Part shown: piece after piece, positions 31,327-39,445 of the stretch | Layout: each line of letters begins with the position of its first letter | Numbering within the stretch: the first letter of the stretch is position 1 | Program-made: the position numbers and the translations under genes | Source of the DNA: Avichristensenella sp031549905 | GTDB taxonomy: Bacteria; Bacillota; Clostridia; Christensenellales; Aristaeellaceae | Length of the DNA: 57,322 nt | NCBI GenBank assembly: GCA_031549905.1 | Contig: JAVBPC010000042.1 | Coordinates: 1-57,322, forward strand | Reading direction: 5' to 3' | The notes under the pieces: generated by a model | The model's input: the letters and a program-made list of their open reading frames with translations, nothing else | Databases searched by the model: none | What the model was told of the DNA's origin: nothing

Positions 31327-32215
31327 TGGGCTCTTCCTCCTTGGCATCCAGCAGGCTTTCCGCCGCTTCTTCCATGTCAAGCGCTTCTTCCGCCTCCACA
31401 CCCGGGAAGGGGAATGCCTCTTCGGACAGCGTGAAGGGGAAGGGCTCCTCTTCAGGCTGCGGGGCCGGCGGTTCCGGTGCGATGACCGGCTCCGGGGCAA
31501 TCACGGGCTCCGGGGCGGTGATCGTCTCCGGAGTAACTATCGGCGTTGGAATAACCGGCGGGGGCTGCGGCTGCCTTTCCGCATGGATGACTGCGATCTC
31601 CGGGATCGTCGCGGGCAGCTCGGTCTCATTTGCAGCGCCATCGCGGCGGATAAAGCCTTTCTTGCCCCCGTCGCGCGTCGCGTCTACGATGACCTTCACG
31701 CTCTCCACCGTCACGCCGGCGTACTGCTCCATGTAGTCTTTCACCGCCGTGCGCACCTGGCGCGTCAGGTCGGGAATCTTCGTATCGGATTGCAGCGTTA
31801 CGCGAAGCAATATGCGCATCGCATCCTCCTGCCCGGAGATGCGAATCTGCGAGGCCAGGATTTCCTGCCACTGCGAGATGGCCTTCTGTGCCAGGTGTTC
31901 CAGCGCCGTCACGGAGATGTGCACCCCGTCTTCGCCGCCGTCGCGAACGGCGTAGTATCTGCCGGCGCTATCCTGTTGCGCGCGCAGCGGCAGAATGACC
32001 AAATACGCCCCCCAGGCGACCAGCAGCAGCCCTATCACAAAGATCAGCGGCATCACCTGCCAGCCGGTGCCAAGCCATGTATCCAGCTGGAACGGCTCCG
32101 GCATTTGGATTGCCCCGCCCGCCGCCAGCACAACAAACACGCCAAGCGCCATCAGCGCAAGACCGCCAAAGCCGATCAGCACGCGATCCACAAAGCGCAG
32201 CTTCACGGGGATCAC
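31319..32215 (-). CDS. amaP: Alkaline-shock-response membrane anchor AmaP, with Pro-rich extension
   Basis: 298 residues. Two N-terminal helices (about 10-35 and 50-75) are followed by an Asp23-like cytoplasmic domain (about 85-190: DGVHISVTALEHLAQKA ... VTVESVKVIVDAT). AmaP anchors Asp23 to the membrane. The C-terminal about 105 residues are an unusual low-complexity tail with EPVIAPEPVIAPEPPAP repeats, mirrored by an acidic tail on the neighbouring Asp23 protein. Overlaps asp23 by 4 bp and the DUF2273 gene by 8 bp. Confidence 0.85.
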   Translation of the reverse strand: MIPVKLRFVDRVLIGFGGLALMALGVFVVLAAGGAIQMPEPFQLDTWLGTGWQVMPLIFVIGLLLVAWGAYLVILPLRAQQDSAGRYYAVRDGGEDGVHISVTALEHLAQKAISQWQEILASQIRISGQEDAMRILLRVTLQSDTKIPDLTRQVRTAVKDYMEQYAGVTVESVKVIVDATRDGGKKGFIRRDGAANETELPATIPEIAVIHAERQPQPPPVIPTPIVTPETITAPEPVIAPEPVIAPEPPAPQPEEEPFPFTLSEEAFPFPGVEAEEALDMEEAAESLLDAKEEEPNA

Positions 32216-32808
32216 TCCTCTTCCGTCTCGGTCTTAACCTCTTCTTCAGCGGCGTAATCCCCTGCCGCTTCCTCTTCGGTCTCTTCTTCCCCGGTATCGT
32301 CGCCCTCGGGGATTTCGACATCAATGTCGTCCGCGTCCTCTTCGGCGTCTTCCGGTTGCATGGGCGGCCTTGCCGCCGTCTCCTGCGGGATGGCTTCCTG
32401 CTGCGTGGCCTTGAAGTATCCCTTTTGCATCTCCTGCGTCTCTTTTTCGAAGCTGACACCGACAACGTGCACATCGACCTTCACCACATGCAGCCCCGTC
32501 ATCGTTTCAATCGATTTGCGCACGCCCTCCTGCACCTCAGTGCAGACCTTCTGGATGGGTTTTCCGTACTCCACCGTCAGCACCAGGTCCACGGAGGCCT
32601 CTTCTGAACCGACTTCCACCTTGACGCCCTTTGTCACGGGCTTGGGCTTTACAAACAGGTCGGCGATGGAACTGGTGTTGACCATCTGCGCCACGCCTTC
32701 CACTTCGTTGGCGGCCATGCCGGCGATGATGGCAATGACCTCGTTTGCGTATGTGATGGAGCCGACCTTCAGGTCTTGATCCACATGTACCGGCAAGTTT
32801 TCATTCAT
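32212..32808 (-). CDS. asp23: Asp23/Gls24-family envelope stress protein
   Basis: 198 residues. The Asp23 domain (about 10-125) has GSITYANEVIAIIAGMAANEVEGVAQM and VDLVLTVEYGKPIQKVC. The remainder is a strongly acidic Glu/Asp-rich tail (about 140-198) not needed by the family. ATG at 32808 is preferred because GAGGTG is 6 nt upstream. First gene of a ten-gene unit running to the PAP2 gene, with its own sigma-A promoter. Confidence 0.9.
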   Translation of the reverse strand: MNENLPVHVDQDLKVGSITYANEVIAIIAGMAANEVEGVAQMVNTSSIADLFVKPKPVTKGVKVEVGSEEASVDLVLTVEYGKPIQKVCTEVQEGVRKSIETMTGLHVVKVDVHVVGVSFEKETQEMQKGYFKATQQEAIPQETAARPPMQPEDAEEDADDIDVEIPEGDDTGEEETEEEAAGDYAAEEEVKTETEEE

Positions 32809-32853
32809 GGCGTTCACCTCATAATTTGGATACCGTTACTTTTCCGACAGTTC

Positions 32854-32882
32854 ATTATATCAGTTTCCCCGCGCAAACGCAA
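32854..32882 (-). promoter_or_regulatory. Sigma-A promoter of the asp23-nusB-folD-xse-ispA operon
   Basis: On the minus strand TTGCGT (32882-32877), 17 bp, TATAAT (32859-32854). It separates the housekeeping genes from the sporulation operon just upstream. Confidence 0.8.
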
Positions 32883-32900
32883 TCCAATGTGTGATGGCGC

Positions 32901-33545
32901 TTACTTTGCTGGGACAATCCGTATGTTCGCCGCCGGCTCCGCCGTTTCAGACACGGCAATGTCCAAAATCTGCGCGGCCTGCTGCTGGGTCAGCTGTGTT
33001 GTTTTGACGACAATCTGTACCGAGCCCTGGCGCACGGTGACCAGCGCGTCCGGGTATCCGCGCGCGGTCAGTATCGTTTCGATCGTGGCTTCCACTTCGT
33101 TGCTGCGCGCCAGCTCCGCCTTCTGCTGAAGGGCCGTCTGCACCGTTTCGGCGCTGGCGGATGCGTTCATAATCACCTCATCCAGCAGCTTTGCGGAGGC
33201 TGCCCTAGTTGCCGTCAGGCGCGCTTTGTACGCGTCAAAGCCGGCCTCCGCCTCTGCAATGGCGGGAACCGGCGATGGGGTCGGCGCGGCGGAAGTTCCC
33301 GGCACAGCGGTTGATCCCGGCGCCGCGGTCGCTCCAGGTTCCGGCGTAGTTTCCAGCTCGCCGTCTACCGATTCGATACCATCCAGCGGCACGCGCTCCA
33401 TCGGCAGCGTCACGCTTGCCTCTTTCGCGTCCAGCGTGCCCAGGTAGCTTACTGCCAGCAGCAGTACCACCAGGCCTACCACCCCAAAACTCCGCCAGGC
33501 AGGCCACTTTCTTTGTTTCCCGTTTAGCGTCGGCAGCTTTTTCAT
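32901..33545 (-). CDS. spoIIIAH: Stage III sporulation protein AH
   Basis: 214 residues: a single N-terminal helix (about 21-36), a Pro/Ala/Thr-rich linker (about 65-95: TPEPGATAAPGSTAVPG...) and a C-terminal ring-forming domain (about 100-214). SpoIIIAH in the mother-cell membrane pairs with forespore SpoIIQ to bridge the two membranes. No spoIIQ is identified in the window. Last gene of spoIIIA, 3 bp after AG. Confidence 0.92.
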   Translation of the reverse strand: MKKLPTLNGKQRKWPAWRSFGVVGLVVLLLAVSYLGTLDAKEASVTLPMERVPLDGIESVDGELETTPEPGATAAPGSTAVPGTSAAPTPSPVPAIAEAEAGFDAYKARLTATRAASAKLLDEVIMNASASAETVQTALQQKAELARSNEVEATIETILTARGYPDALVTVRQGSVQIVVKTTQLTQQQAAQILDIAVSETAEPAANIRIVPAK

Positions 33546-33548
33546 CGT

Positions 33549-34004
33549 TTATACCTCCCCTCCCATTTTGAAAACCTCCACCGAGTCGGCAGGCAGGCGC
33601 AGCAGCGTTTCCACCGCGCGCGCCAGCTCCAGCCGCACCCACAGATCATCCGCGCCCTGCGCGACGACGACCACGCCGAGCACATCCCCTGTAGTATCCT
33701 GCTGGGTTGACGCATCTGCCGTCAGCCAACTGGTCTGCACGGCCTGCGCCTTCTGGTAGTGGATGACGACCTCCACCTTGCCCGCGCCGTCGATGCTGGA
33801 CAGCACGCGGGCGATTCTCTCTTCCAATGCGTCCGCAGTGCCTGTGGTTACGGTCGGCGTATCGCCCGTGCCGCCCATGCCAAACAGGCTTTGCCCCGGC
33901 ACCAGCAGCAGGCTGCCGGCAAGGCCCAGCATCAGCAGCAGCACCGCCCATTCCACGCCCTTGACCTTTTTCAGTTTGTCCTTCCATGTTGCCGGTGCGC
34001 TCAT
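33549..34004 (-). CDS. spoIIIAG: Stage III sporulation protein AG
   Basis: 151 residues: short cytoplasmic start, one helix (about 20-38) and an extracytoplasmic ring-building domain (LEERIARVLSSIDGAGKVEVVIHY...). The ATG at 34004 overlaps the AF stop (ATGA), with GGAGG upstream. SpoIIIAG forms the large ring of the feeding-tube channel between mother cell and forespore. Confidence 0.92.
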   Translation of the reverse strand: MSAPATWKDKLKKVKGVEWAVLLLMLGLAGSLLLVPGQSLFGMGGTGDTPTVTTGTADALEERIARVLSSIDGAGKVEVVIHYQKAQAVQTSWLTADASTQQDTTGDVLGVVVVAQGADDLWVRLELARAVETLLRLPADSVEVFKMGGEV

Positions 34005-34183
34005 CGGACAACCTCCGCAATCCATGTTAGCAAGGGGGATGCCAGCATCAGCATCGTCATCAGCCCGCCCGCAAGCCTTGCGTACCGCCGCATCGCGCCA
34101 TCCGGCAGCAGCAGGTCGGCGATGGCGATCAGCATCGCGAGCGCCATCAGCTTTCCCAGCAGTGTGAATAACGCATCTACCAT
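34001..34183 (-). CDS. spoIIIAF: Stage III sporulation protein AF, membrane part only
   Basis: 60 residues, comprising just two hydrophobic helices (about 3-24 and 36-55). SpoIIIAF of Bacillus is about 206 residues, with a C-terminal ring-building domain after the helices; that domain is absent. The stop codon overlaps the AG start (ATGA), so no sequence remains for a frameshifted remnant. Identification rests on position between AE and AG, length to the second helix and hydrophobicity. Confidence 0.75.
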   Translation of the reverse strand: MVDALFTLLGKLMALAMLIAIADLLLPDGAMRRYARLAGGLMTMLMLASPLLTWIAEVVR

Positions 34184-34202
34184 CTACTTTTCTACCTCAA
34201 CA

Positions 34203-34256
34203 GGCGCAAATTCGAAGATATTGCGCCATAATGGAATTTCGCCAGAAATTCCTACC
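34203..34256 (+). repeat. REP-like double-hairpin repeat, copy 2 (inside spoIIIA)
   Basis: GGCGCA...TGCGCC and GGAATTTC-GCCA-GAAATTCC hairpins joined by ATAAT. Compared with copy 1, the differences inside the stems are paired (A-T for G-C), so the structure is conserved. It lies between spoIIIAE and spoIIIAF, reaching the last codons of AE. Confidence 0.75.
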
Positions 34257-35406
34257 TCAGCATCACCGTCATGTTCCCCACCACCAGCAGCTGCGCAATC
34301 AGCAGGAAAAACATCGCAGCCACGCTTAGCTGCGTGATTGCCAGCATCACCAGCGCATCGGATGCCTGCCCCATCATTTTGACCGAGCGCGCATCCGCCA
34401 GCGGTTCCAGCACCGCTGCCACCAGGCGCAGCGACAGCACCGTGGCCAGCACTTTGAGCAGCGGGGCCGCCAGATACCCCACCAGCAGCACCATCCCCGT
34501 GATGCCCAGCGCGTTCTTGACCAGCAGCGAGCAGCTGACCAGCGTGTCCATCGTATCCGCAAACATGCCGCCCACGATGGGCACAAAGTTATCCACCGCG
34601 TACTTGGCCGTGCGCAGGGAAACCCCGTCCATCGCCGCCGCGCCGAACCCCTGCACCGCCATCACCCCGATAAACACCGTAAAGCAGATGCCCAGCGTCC
34701 ACCCCGAGGCCGTTTTGACCAACCCCGCCAGCCGCGAAATAGAAAAGTTCTCCGAGATGTTATCGATGACGGCCAGCACCGCGTACGCCAGCGCCAGCGC
34801 GAAGCTGACATTCTTGACGATGGTGGTCATCGTGCCGGATGCCGCGACCACCGCGGGCTGGAAGAACGCCGCCGACGATGTGCCGCCCACCGCCACCAGC
34901 AGCGTCAGCAGCAGCGGGAACAGCGCCTGCATCCCGGCGGCCATCCCATCCACCGCCTGGCGCGATGCGTTGATCTGCGCGGCGCATTCCATCACCACCA
35001 CCGCCGCCACCCACAAAAAGCACGCCCAGTGTGTGATCTCCGCCACGGATTTCGCCCCGAACGCTTCGCGAAGGCGTGTCACCAGCCCGGCCAGAAGCGC
35101 AGGGGCCAGCAGCCGCAGCATCAGGCCGCGCCTGTCCAGCAGCTGCGCGGTCAGCGCCTCCAGCAGGGTTTTCAGCAGTTCATCCGCGCTGAGCACCGTT
35201 TCGCCCTTGACCACGCGGTTAAGCAGCGCGGCCACATCCACGCGCGCGCCGCCGGACAGGCTGTCCACCGCGCGCTGAAACTCTGTCAGCGCAATGTTGT
35301 CCATCACCGATTCGACCGTCGCCGCCGCTTCCTGCGATTCCGCCGCAAAAACCGCGCCGGGCAGCAGGCAGGCAAGCATAACGGCCACCAGCATCACACG
35401 CTTCAC
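34252..35406 (-). CDS. spoIIIAE: Stage III sporulation protein AE
   Basis: 384 residues: N-terminal signal peptide (MKRVMLVAVMLACLLPGAVFA), an about 75-residue external part, then about eight helices, including the conserved VGGTSSAAFFQPAVVAASGTM and VPIVGGMFADTMDTLVSC. Proposed channel component of the SpoIIIA-SpoIIQ complex. It overlaps AD by 4 bp; repeat copy 2 follows its stop. Confidence 0.94.
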   Translation of the reverse strand: MKRVMLVAVMLACLLPGAVFAAESQEAAATVESVMDNIALTEFQRAVDSLSGGARVDVAALLNRVVKGETVLSADELLKTLLEALTAQLLDRRGLMLRLLAPALLAGLVTRLREAFGAKSVAEITHWACFLWVAAVVVMECAAQINASRQAVDGMAAGMQALFPLLLTLLVAVGGTSSAAFFQPAVVAASGTMTTIVKNVSFALALAYAVLAVIDNISENFSISRLAGLVKTASGWTLGICFTVFIGVMAVQGFGAAAMDGVSLRTAKYAVDNFVPIVGGMFADTMDTLVSCSLLVKNALGITGMVLLVGYLAAPLLKVLATVLSLRLVAAVLEPLADARSVKMMGQASDALVMLAITQLSVAAMFFLLIAQLLVVGNMTVMLR

Positions 35407-35792
35407 GGCAAAACCCCCAGCACCAGTTCCACCAGCGCCATCGCCACCGGCATCGCCATTACCATCACCATCAGCTTGCCGCCCAGCTCCACCTTGGCAG
35501 CGATGCCCCCCTCACCCGCGTCGCGGCACAGCTGCGAGCCGAGCTCGCACAGCGCCGCCACCCCGATAATACGCAGCAGCAGCGACAGCGCCGACCCTTC
35601 CAACCCCGCCCGCGCGGCCAGGCTCTGCATTGCGCCGATGATATCGGACAGGTGACCGACGACCGATACGAACAGCATCAGCCCGGCAGCCAGCGATACC
35701 ATCAGCGCCATCTCCGGGCGGGACTGGCGCAGCGTCAGCGCCAGCAGCGCAGCGCCAATGCCAAACCCCACCAGCTTGACGACATCCGCCAT
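35403..35792 (-). CDS. spoIIIAD: Stage III sporulation protein AD
   Basis: 129 residues with about four helices; MADVVKLVGFGIGAALLALTL and the LGGKLMVMVMAMPVAMALVE segment are typical. It is related in fold to AC. Start overlaps the AC stop by one base. Confidence 0.92.
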   Translation of the reverse strand: MADVVKLVGFGIGAALLALTLRQSRPEMALMVSLAAGLMLFVSVVGHLSDIIGAMQSLAARAGLEGSALSLLLRIIGVAALCELGSQLCRDAGEGGIAAKVELGGKLMVMVMAMPVAMALVELVLGVLP

Positions 35793-35986
35793 TACAGGTT
35801 GAAAATGCTGCGCACACTTTGGAACAGCTGCGAGATCAGGTTGATCACCATCAGCAGCACGACCACCAGGCCCGCCAGTGTCGTCAGCATCGCCATATCC
35901 TCGCGGCCGGTTCTGGTCAGCACCTGGCCCAGCACAGACACCAGCACGCCAATCCCCGCGATGCGGAAAATGAGATCAATGTTCAT
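35792..35986 (-). CDS. spoIIIAC: Stage III sporulation protein AC
   Basis: 64 residues, two helices (MNIDLIFRIAGIGVLVSVLGQVL; MAMLTTLAGLVVVLLMVINLI). The ATG at 35986 is chosen because upstream in-frame codons do not fit the family and AGGAGCG lies nearby. Small membrane component of the channel. Confidence 0.92.
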   Translation of the reverse strand: MNIDLIFRIAGIGVLVSVLGQVLTRTGREDMAMLTTLAGLVVVLLMVINLISQLFQSVRSIFNL

Positions 35987-36031
35987 CGGCACGCTCCTTT
36001 TTCCCCGCAAGCGGGACGTATAGCCAAGCGG

Positions 36032-36538
36032 CTACAGCAAAAACAGAAACACCATCAGCCCCCCGATAGTCCCCAGCGACAGGTACAGCCGCCTGTCCTT
36101 TGCTTCCTTTTCCTGCGCTTCCTGCATTTGCAATGCCAGCGCTTGCTGCACCGACTGAAGCAGCCCCCGCTGCGCCTGCTCCTCCCCCGCGCCAAGACCG
36201 TGCCACAGCGGGGCCAGCGTCGCCCTGTCCTCGCCCGTCAGCTCCGGCATTGGCTGCGCTTCCATCGCCTGGGATAAGGACAGCAGCGGGTCGGCGCGCA
36301 TCTGCGCCGCGCAGCTTTCGAGGCACCCGCGCACTTCCGGGCTTTCTTCGCCCTTTGCGGCATCCTCGATCATCTCTTCCAATGTATGCGCGCGGCGGGC
36401 CAGTCCTGCCTCTATTTTTGCTGCGGCCCGCGCCCAACCGCGCAGCGACCTTGCGCGCCTGCGGAGGGACTGCGCATACAGCATACCCATCAGCGCGCAT
36501 CCAAGCGCCGCGATGGCGGCAAACGCCGTCTTGGTCAC
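36032..36538 (-). CDS. spoIIIAB: Stage III sporulation protein AB
   Basis: 168 residues with a helix at each end and a helical middle; resembles type II secretion GspF-like domains as known for SpoIIIAB. GTG start overlapping the AA stop (GTGA). Confidence 0.9.
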   Translation of the reverse strand: MTKTAFAAIAALGCALMGMLYAQSLRRRARSLRGWARAAAKIEAGLARRAHTLEEMIEDAAKGEESPEVRGCLESCAAQMRADPLLSLSQAMEAQPMPELTGEDRATLAPLWHGLGAGEEQAQRGLLQSVQQALALQMQEAQEKEAKDRRLYLSLGTIGGLMVFLFLL

Positions 36539-37467
36539 AGTACCGCCCTCCTTGTATTTTGGGTCATGCCAAGTCCGGCGGTACCCACCTTGCTCATGCG
36601 TTCGGTTTCCCCGGGCACGCCCAGCGCCGTCAGCGGGATGACCGTTTCCATAGCACCGGATAGTACCAGCTCCCGCAGCGCGGGCCTGTCCATCGCGTCA
36701 CGCGCATCTCTGGCATGGGCTGAGGCGATCACCGCCACGCCGCACCGCGCGGCTTCCAGCACCGCCGCCGCGTCCGCCGCGTCGCCCAGCTCATCGGTGA
36801 TGATCACACGCGGGGCCACCGCCCGCAGCGCCAAACGGATGCCCTCGGCTTTCGGGCAGCCATCCAGCACATGTGTGACGGGCCCTACATCCATCGTCGG
36901 CGCGCCTTTGTCGCACGCGGCAATTTCGCTGCGCTCATCCACGATGGCAACGGGAAAGCCGCGCTCTGACAGCAGCCGCGCAAGGTCGCGCAGGATCGTG
37001 GTTTTGCCAAACCCCGGCGGGGACACGATCAGCGCGCTTCTTGGCATGTCCCCCTGCAATACGGCTGGCAGCAGCGGCAGCGCCGCGCCGCGCACCTCGC
37101 GGGCGATGCGCACGACAATGGAACCTATTTCCTGCAATGCCGACAGGCGCCCATCCTTTACGGCGGCGCGCCCGCACAGCCCCGCGCGGAAACCGCCCGG
37201 CAGCGTCACAAACCCCTGGCGCAGCTCCTCCTGGCGGGCGTGGGCGGCATGCCCCAGCATTGCGCCCGCCATGCGCTCAATATCCGGCTGGGATACCGGC
37301 GCATCGCAAAGCGCCCGCGCCATACGCCCGCACAGCAGCGGTGGGCGGCCCGAGATCAGCCTCAGTTCCGTTGCCCGGCCCGCCTCCTCTGCGCGTGCCA
37401 AAAACAGCGCGCCGCGCACTTCAGGCGTCAGGTACGCCGCAATTTGATCCCGCCAGTCGCCCGTCAA
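36535..37467 (-). CDS. spoIIIAA: Stage III sporulation protein AA (secretion-type ATPase)
   Basis: 310 residues. Walker A VSPPGFGKTT (about 148), Walker B VIITDELGD and the SAHARDARD stretch identify the SpoIIIAA ATPase, related to secretion ATPases. It energises the mother-cell side of the channel. TTG start at 37467, with GAGGAA about 9 nt upstream. Only 12 bp separate it from the upstream L,D-transpeptidase, so both are probably co-transcribed. Confidence 0.94.
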   Translation of the reverse strand: MTGDWRDQIAAYLTPEVRGALFLARAEEAGRATELRLISGRPPLLCGRMARALCDAPVSQPDIERMAGAMLGHAAHARQEELRQGFVTLPGGFRAGLCGRAAVKDGRLSALQEIGSIVVRIAREVRGAALPLLPAVLQGDMPRSALIVSPPGFGKTTILRDLARLLSERGFPVAIVDERSEIAACDKGAPTMDVGPVTHVLDGCPKAEGIRLALRAVAPRVIITDELGDAADAAAVLEAARCGVAVIASAHARDARDAMDRPALRELVLSGAMETVIPLTALGVPGETERMSKVGTAGLGMTQNTRRAVL

Positions 37468-37479
37468 AGGGAATGTTCC

Positions 37480-38154
37480 TCATTCAAACAGTATGACCCC
37501 CATCTTTTCCCATGTTGCCGCATCAATGACATCCGTCTGCGGCATGCCCATATCCTTCTTAAACCGCTGAACAGCGGATGTTGTGCCTGCACCGTAAATG
37601 CCATCCTCCGCCCCCCAGTAATACCCAAGCTGCCGAAGCCGCCCCTGCGCCACCTTTACCGCCGAGCCGCGGTCCTGCGGCCTCAGCGTCGGCAGCGACC
37701 AGCCAAGCCCGCCGTACGGCCCATCCTCAATGATCACGCGCGTCCAGGTGGGCGTCATGCGGTACAGCGCCTCCACATCCTTGTTGTACATGCGGATGCA
37801 CCCGTGCGAGGCATGGCTGCCGATGGAGCCTGGCTTGTTGGTGCCGTGGATGCCGTACTGCCCCCAGGGCACATTGATACCCAGAAACCTGGTGCCGAAC
37901 CCGCCTCCCTGCGGCGTAAAGCGCCGGTTGATCACATAAGTTCCAAGCGGCGTGGGCGTCTCACCCGTGCCCACCGCGATGGGCCAGCGCCCGGCCTGCT
38001 TTCCGTTTTGGTACAGCGTCAGGCTCATCGAAGACATGTCGATCCAAATCACGGTATCGGCAGCGGCAGCAGCAGGCACCGTCCCTTCCGGCAGCGCGCG
38101 CAGGCCTATGAGAACCATGCATAACAGCAATAGCAGCAATAGCCGTCCCCGCAC
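37480..38154 (-). CDS. YkuD-type L,D-transpeptidase with peptidoglycan-binding domain
   Basis: 224 residues: signal peptide or anchor (1-33), YkuD domain (about 36-150) with the active-site motif HGTNKPGSIGSHASHGCIRM (His and nucleophilic Cys), and a C-terminal peptidoglycan-binding domain (about 160-218; AVKVAQGRLRQLGYYWGAEDGIYG). Forms or exchanges 3-3 cross-links, or attaches proteins. GTG start behind AAAGGAGG. Direct linkage to spoIIIA suggests a function in engulfment or cortex formation; this is inference. Confidence 0.88.
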   Translation of the reverse strand: MRGRLLLLLLLCMVLIGLRALPEGTVPAAAAADTVIWIDMSSMSLTLYQNGKQAGRWPIAVGTGETPTPLGTYVINRRFTPQGGGFGTRFLGINVPWGQYGIHGTNKPGSIGSHASHGCIRMYNKDVEALYRMTPTWTRVIIEDGPYGGLGWSLPTLRPQDRGSAVKVAQGRLRQLGYYWGAEDGIYGAGTTSAVQRFKKDMGMPQTDVIDAATWEKMGVILFE

Positions 38155-38180
38155 CGGTTTCCTCCTTTCGGGGTGTACAT

Positions 38181-38213
38181 AAAAAAGCCATGGAACCCTC
38201 CATGGCTTTTTAT
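38181..38213. terminator. Bidirectional-looking terminator after thiI
   Basis: AAAAAGCCATGG / CCATGGCTTTTT with a 6-nt loop. In the minus direction it ends thiI transcripts just before the ldt ribosome site. Confidence 0.85.
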
Positions 38214-38234
38214 GGGGGTGTATGGGAAAATATC
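38207..38234 (-). promoter_or_regulatory. Candidate sigma-E promoter of ldt-spoIIIA
   Basis: On the minus strand GATATT (38234-38229), 14 bp, CATAAAAA (38214-38207). The -35 half matches the sigma-E pattern well, the -10 half (CATACANT) partly. The start point would fall in the 5' arm of the thiI terminator, so transcripts from here could not fold it. Pattern match only. Confidence 0.35.
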
Positions 38235-38235
38235 C

Positions 38236-39420
38236 CTACTGGTTTTGGCCCATCATGACCTGCCCTTCCAGCAGCGTGACCCTTTCCGCGCCGTCCACGC
38301 TGGCCGCGAGCAGCCCTTCCCATTCTTCCGCCAAAATGGCCTCGGCCTCCTGAATGCGGGGCAGTTTGGGGTGCGTAGCCGGGTGGCGCGGGGTGAACAC
38401 GGTGCAGCAGTCCTCATACGGCAAAGATGATGTTTCAAACGTGCCGATCTTCTCGGCCCGCTCGATGATTTCGGATTTATCAAACCCGATCAGCGGGCGG
38501 AACACGGAAAGTTCGCACGCGTCGTCGGTGACGCCCAGCGCCTCCATCGTTTGGCTGGCGACCTGGCCGATGCTCTCGCCCGTGACCAGCGCCTGCGCCC
38601 CCTCGCGCCTTGCGATTTTTTCCGCGATGCGCATCATCTGCCTGCGCATCAGCAGCGTGCCGTACTCATCCGGGCAGTGCCGGTGTATCTTCTGCTGTAT
38701 TTCCGTAAACGGCGCGATGAACAGGTCAATGCGGCCGCAGGTTTCGGAAAGGATGCGCGCAAGCTCCACCACCTTGTCCCGCGCGCGCTCTGATGTGTAC
38801 GGGAACGAATGGAAATGCACCGCCATCATGCGCACGCCGCGCCGCGCCACCATGTACCCGGCGACCGGGCTGTCGATCCCGCCGGACAGCAGCAGGCACG
38901 CCTTGCCGTTCGTGCCCATGGGCATGCCGCCCGCGCCTTCGATGCGGCCGATGTGCAGCGTCGCCTTTTCGCGGATCTCAATTTCCAGCACCATTTCGGG
39001 GTGCACCACATCCACGGTGAGGTTCGGGTTCGCCTCCAGAATATGACCGCCCGCGTGGATGCAGATTTCAGGGGAATCCAGCGGGTACTGCTTGTCCGAG
39101 CGGCGCGCCTTGACCTTGAATGTACCCTGCTTATCCCGCATCATATCGGCGGCTTTTATAAAAACGGCATTCGGGTCGGCCTTTTCCATCTCCACGGCAA
39201 CGCTGACCGAATGGATGCCGAACACCTGCGCAACCTTTGCCGCGCAAGCGCCGACATCCGTCATGTCGCTGATGTAGATGCGCCCGTCGGTCATCCAAAC
39301 GCGGCCGGAATAGGGCTTTGCCGCGCGGCGGACGTTCTCCACCAGCGCGCGCAGGAATTGCGGGCGGTTCAGGCCCTTGAGGTGCACCTCGCCAAAGCGG
39401 ACGAGCAGTATTTCACGCAT
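38236..39420 (-). CDS. thiI: tRNA 4-thiouridine synthase ThiI
   Basis: 394 residues, short form without rhodanese domain. N-terminal ferredoxin-like and THUMP domains (about 1-165), then a PP-loop ATPase LLSGGIDSPVAGY (about 182), GQVASQTMEALGV and CCTVFTPRHPATHP. Makes s4U8 in tRNA and serves thiazole synthesis; sulfur is supplied by the adjacent cysteine desulfurase. ATG at 39420 with AAAGGAG 6 nt upstream. Confidence 0.95.
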   Translation of the reverse strand: MREILLVRFGEVHLKGLNRPQFLRALVENVRRAAKPYSGRVWMTDGRIYISDMTDVGACAAKVAQVFGIHSVSVAVEMEKADPNAVFIKAADMMRDKQGTFKVKARRSDKQYPLDSPEICIHAGGHILEANPNLTVDVVHPEMVLEIEIREKATLHIGRIEGAGGMPMGTNGKACLLLSGGIDSPVAGYMVARRGVRMMAVHFHSFPYTSERARDKVVELARILSETCGRIDLFIAPFTEIQQKIHRHCPDEYGTLLMRRQMMRIAEKIARREGAQALVTGESIGQVASQTMEALGVTDDACELSVFRPLIGFDKSEIIERAEKIGTFETSSLPYEDCCTVFTPRHPATHPKLPRIQEAEAILAEEWEGLLAASVDGAERVTLLEGQVMMGQNQ

Positions 39421-39445
39421 GGGCACTCCTTTGATGTTGAAAAGG

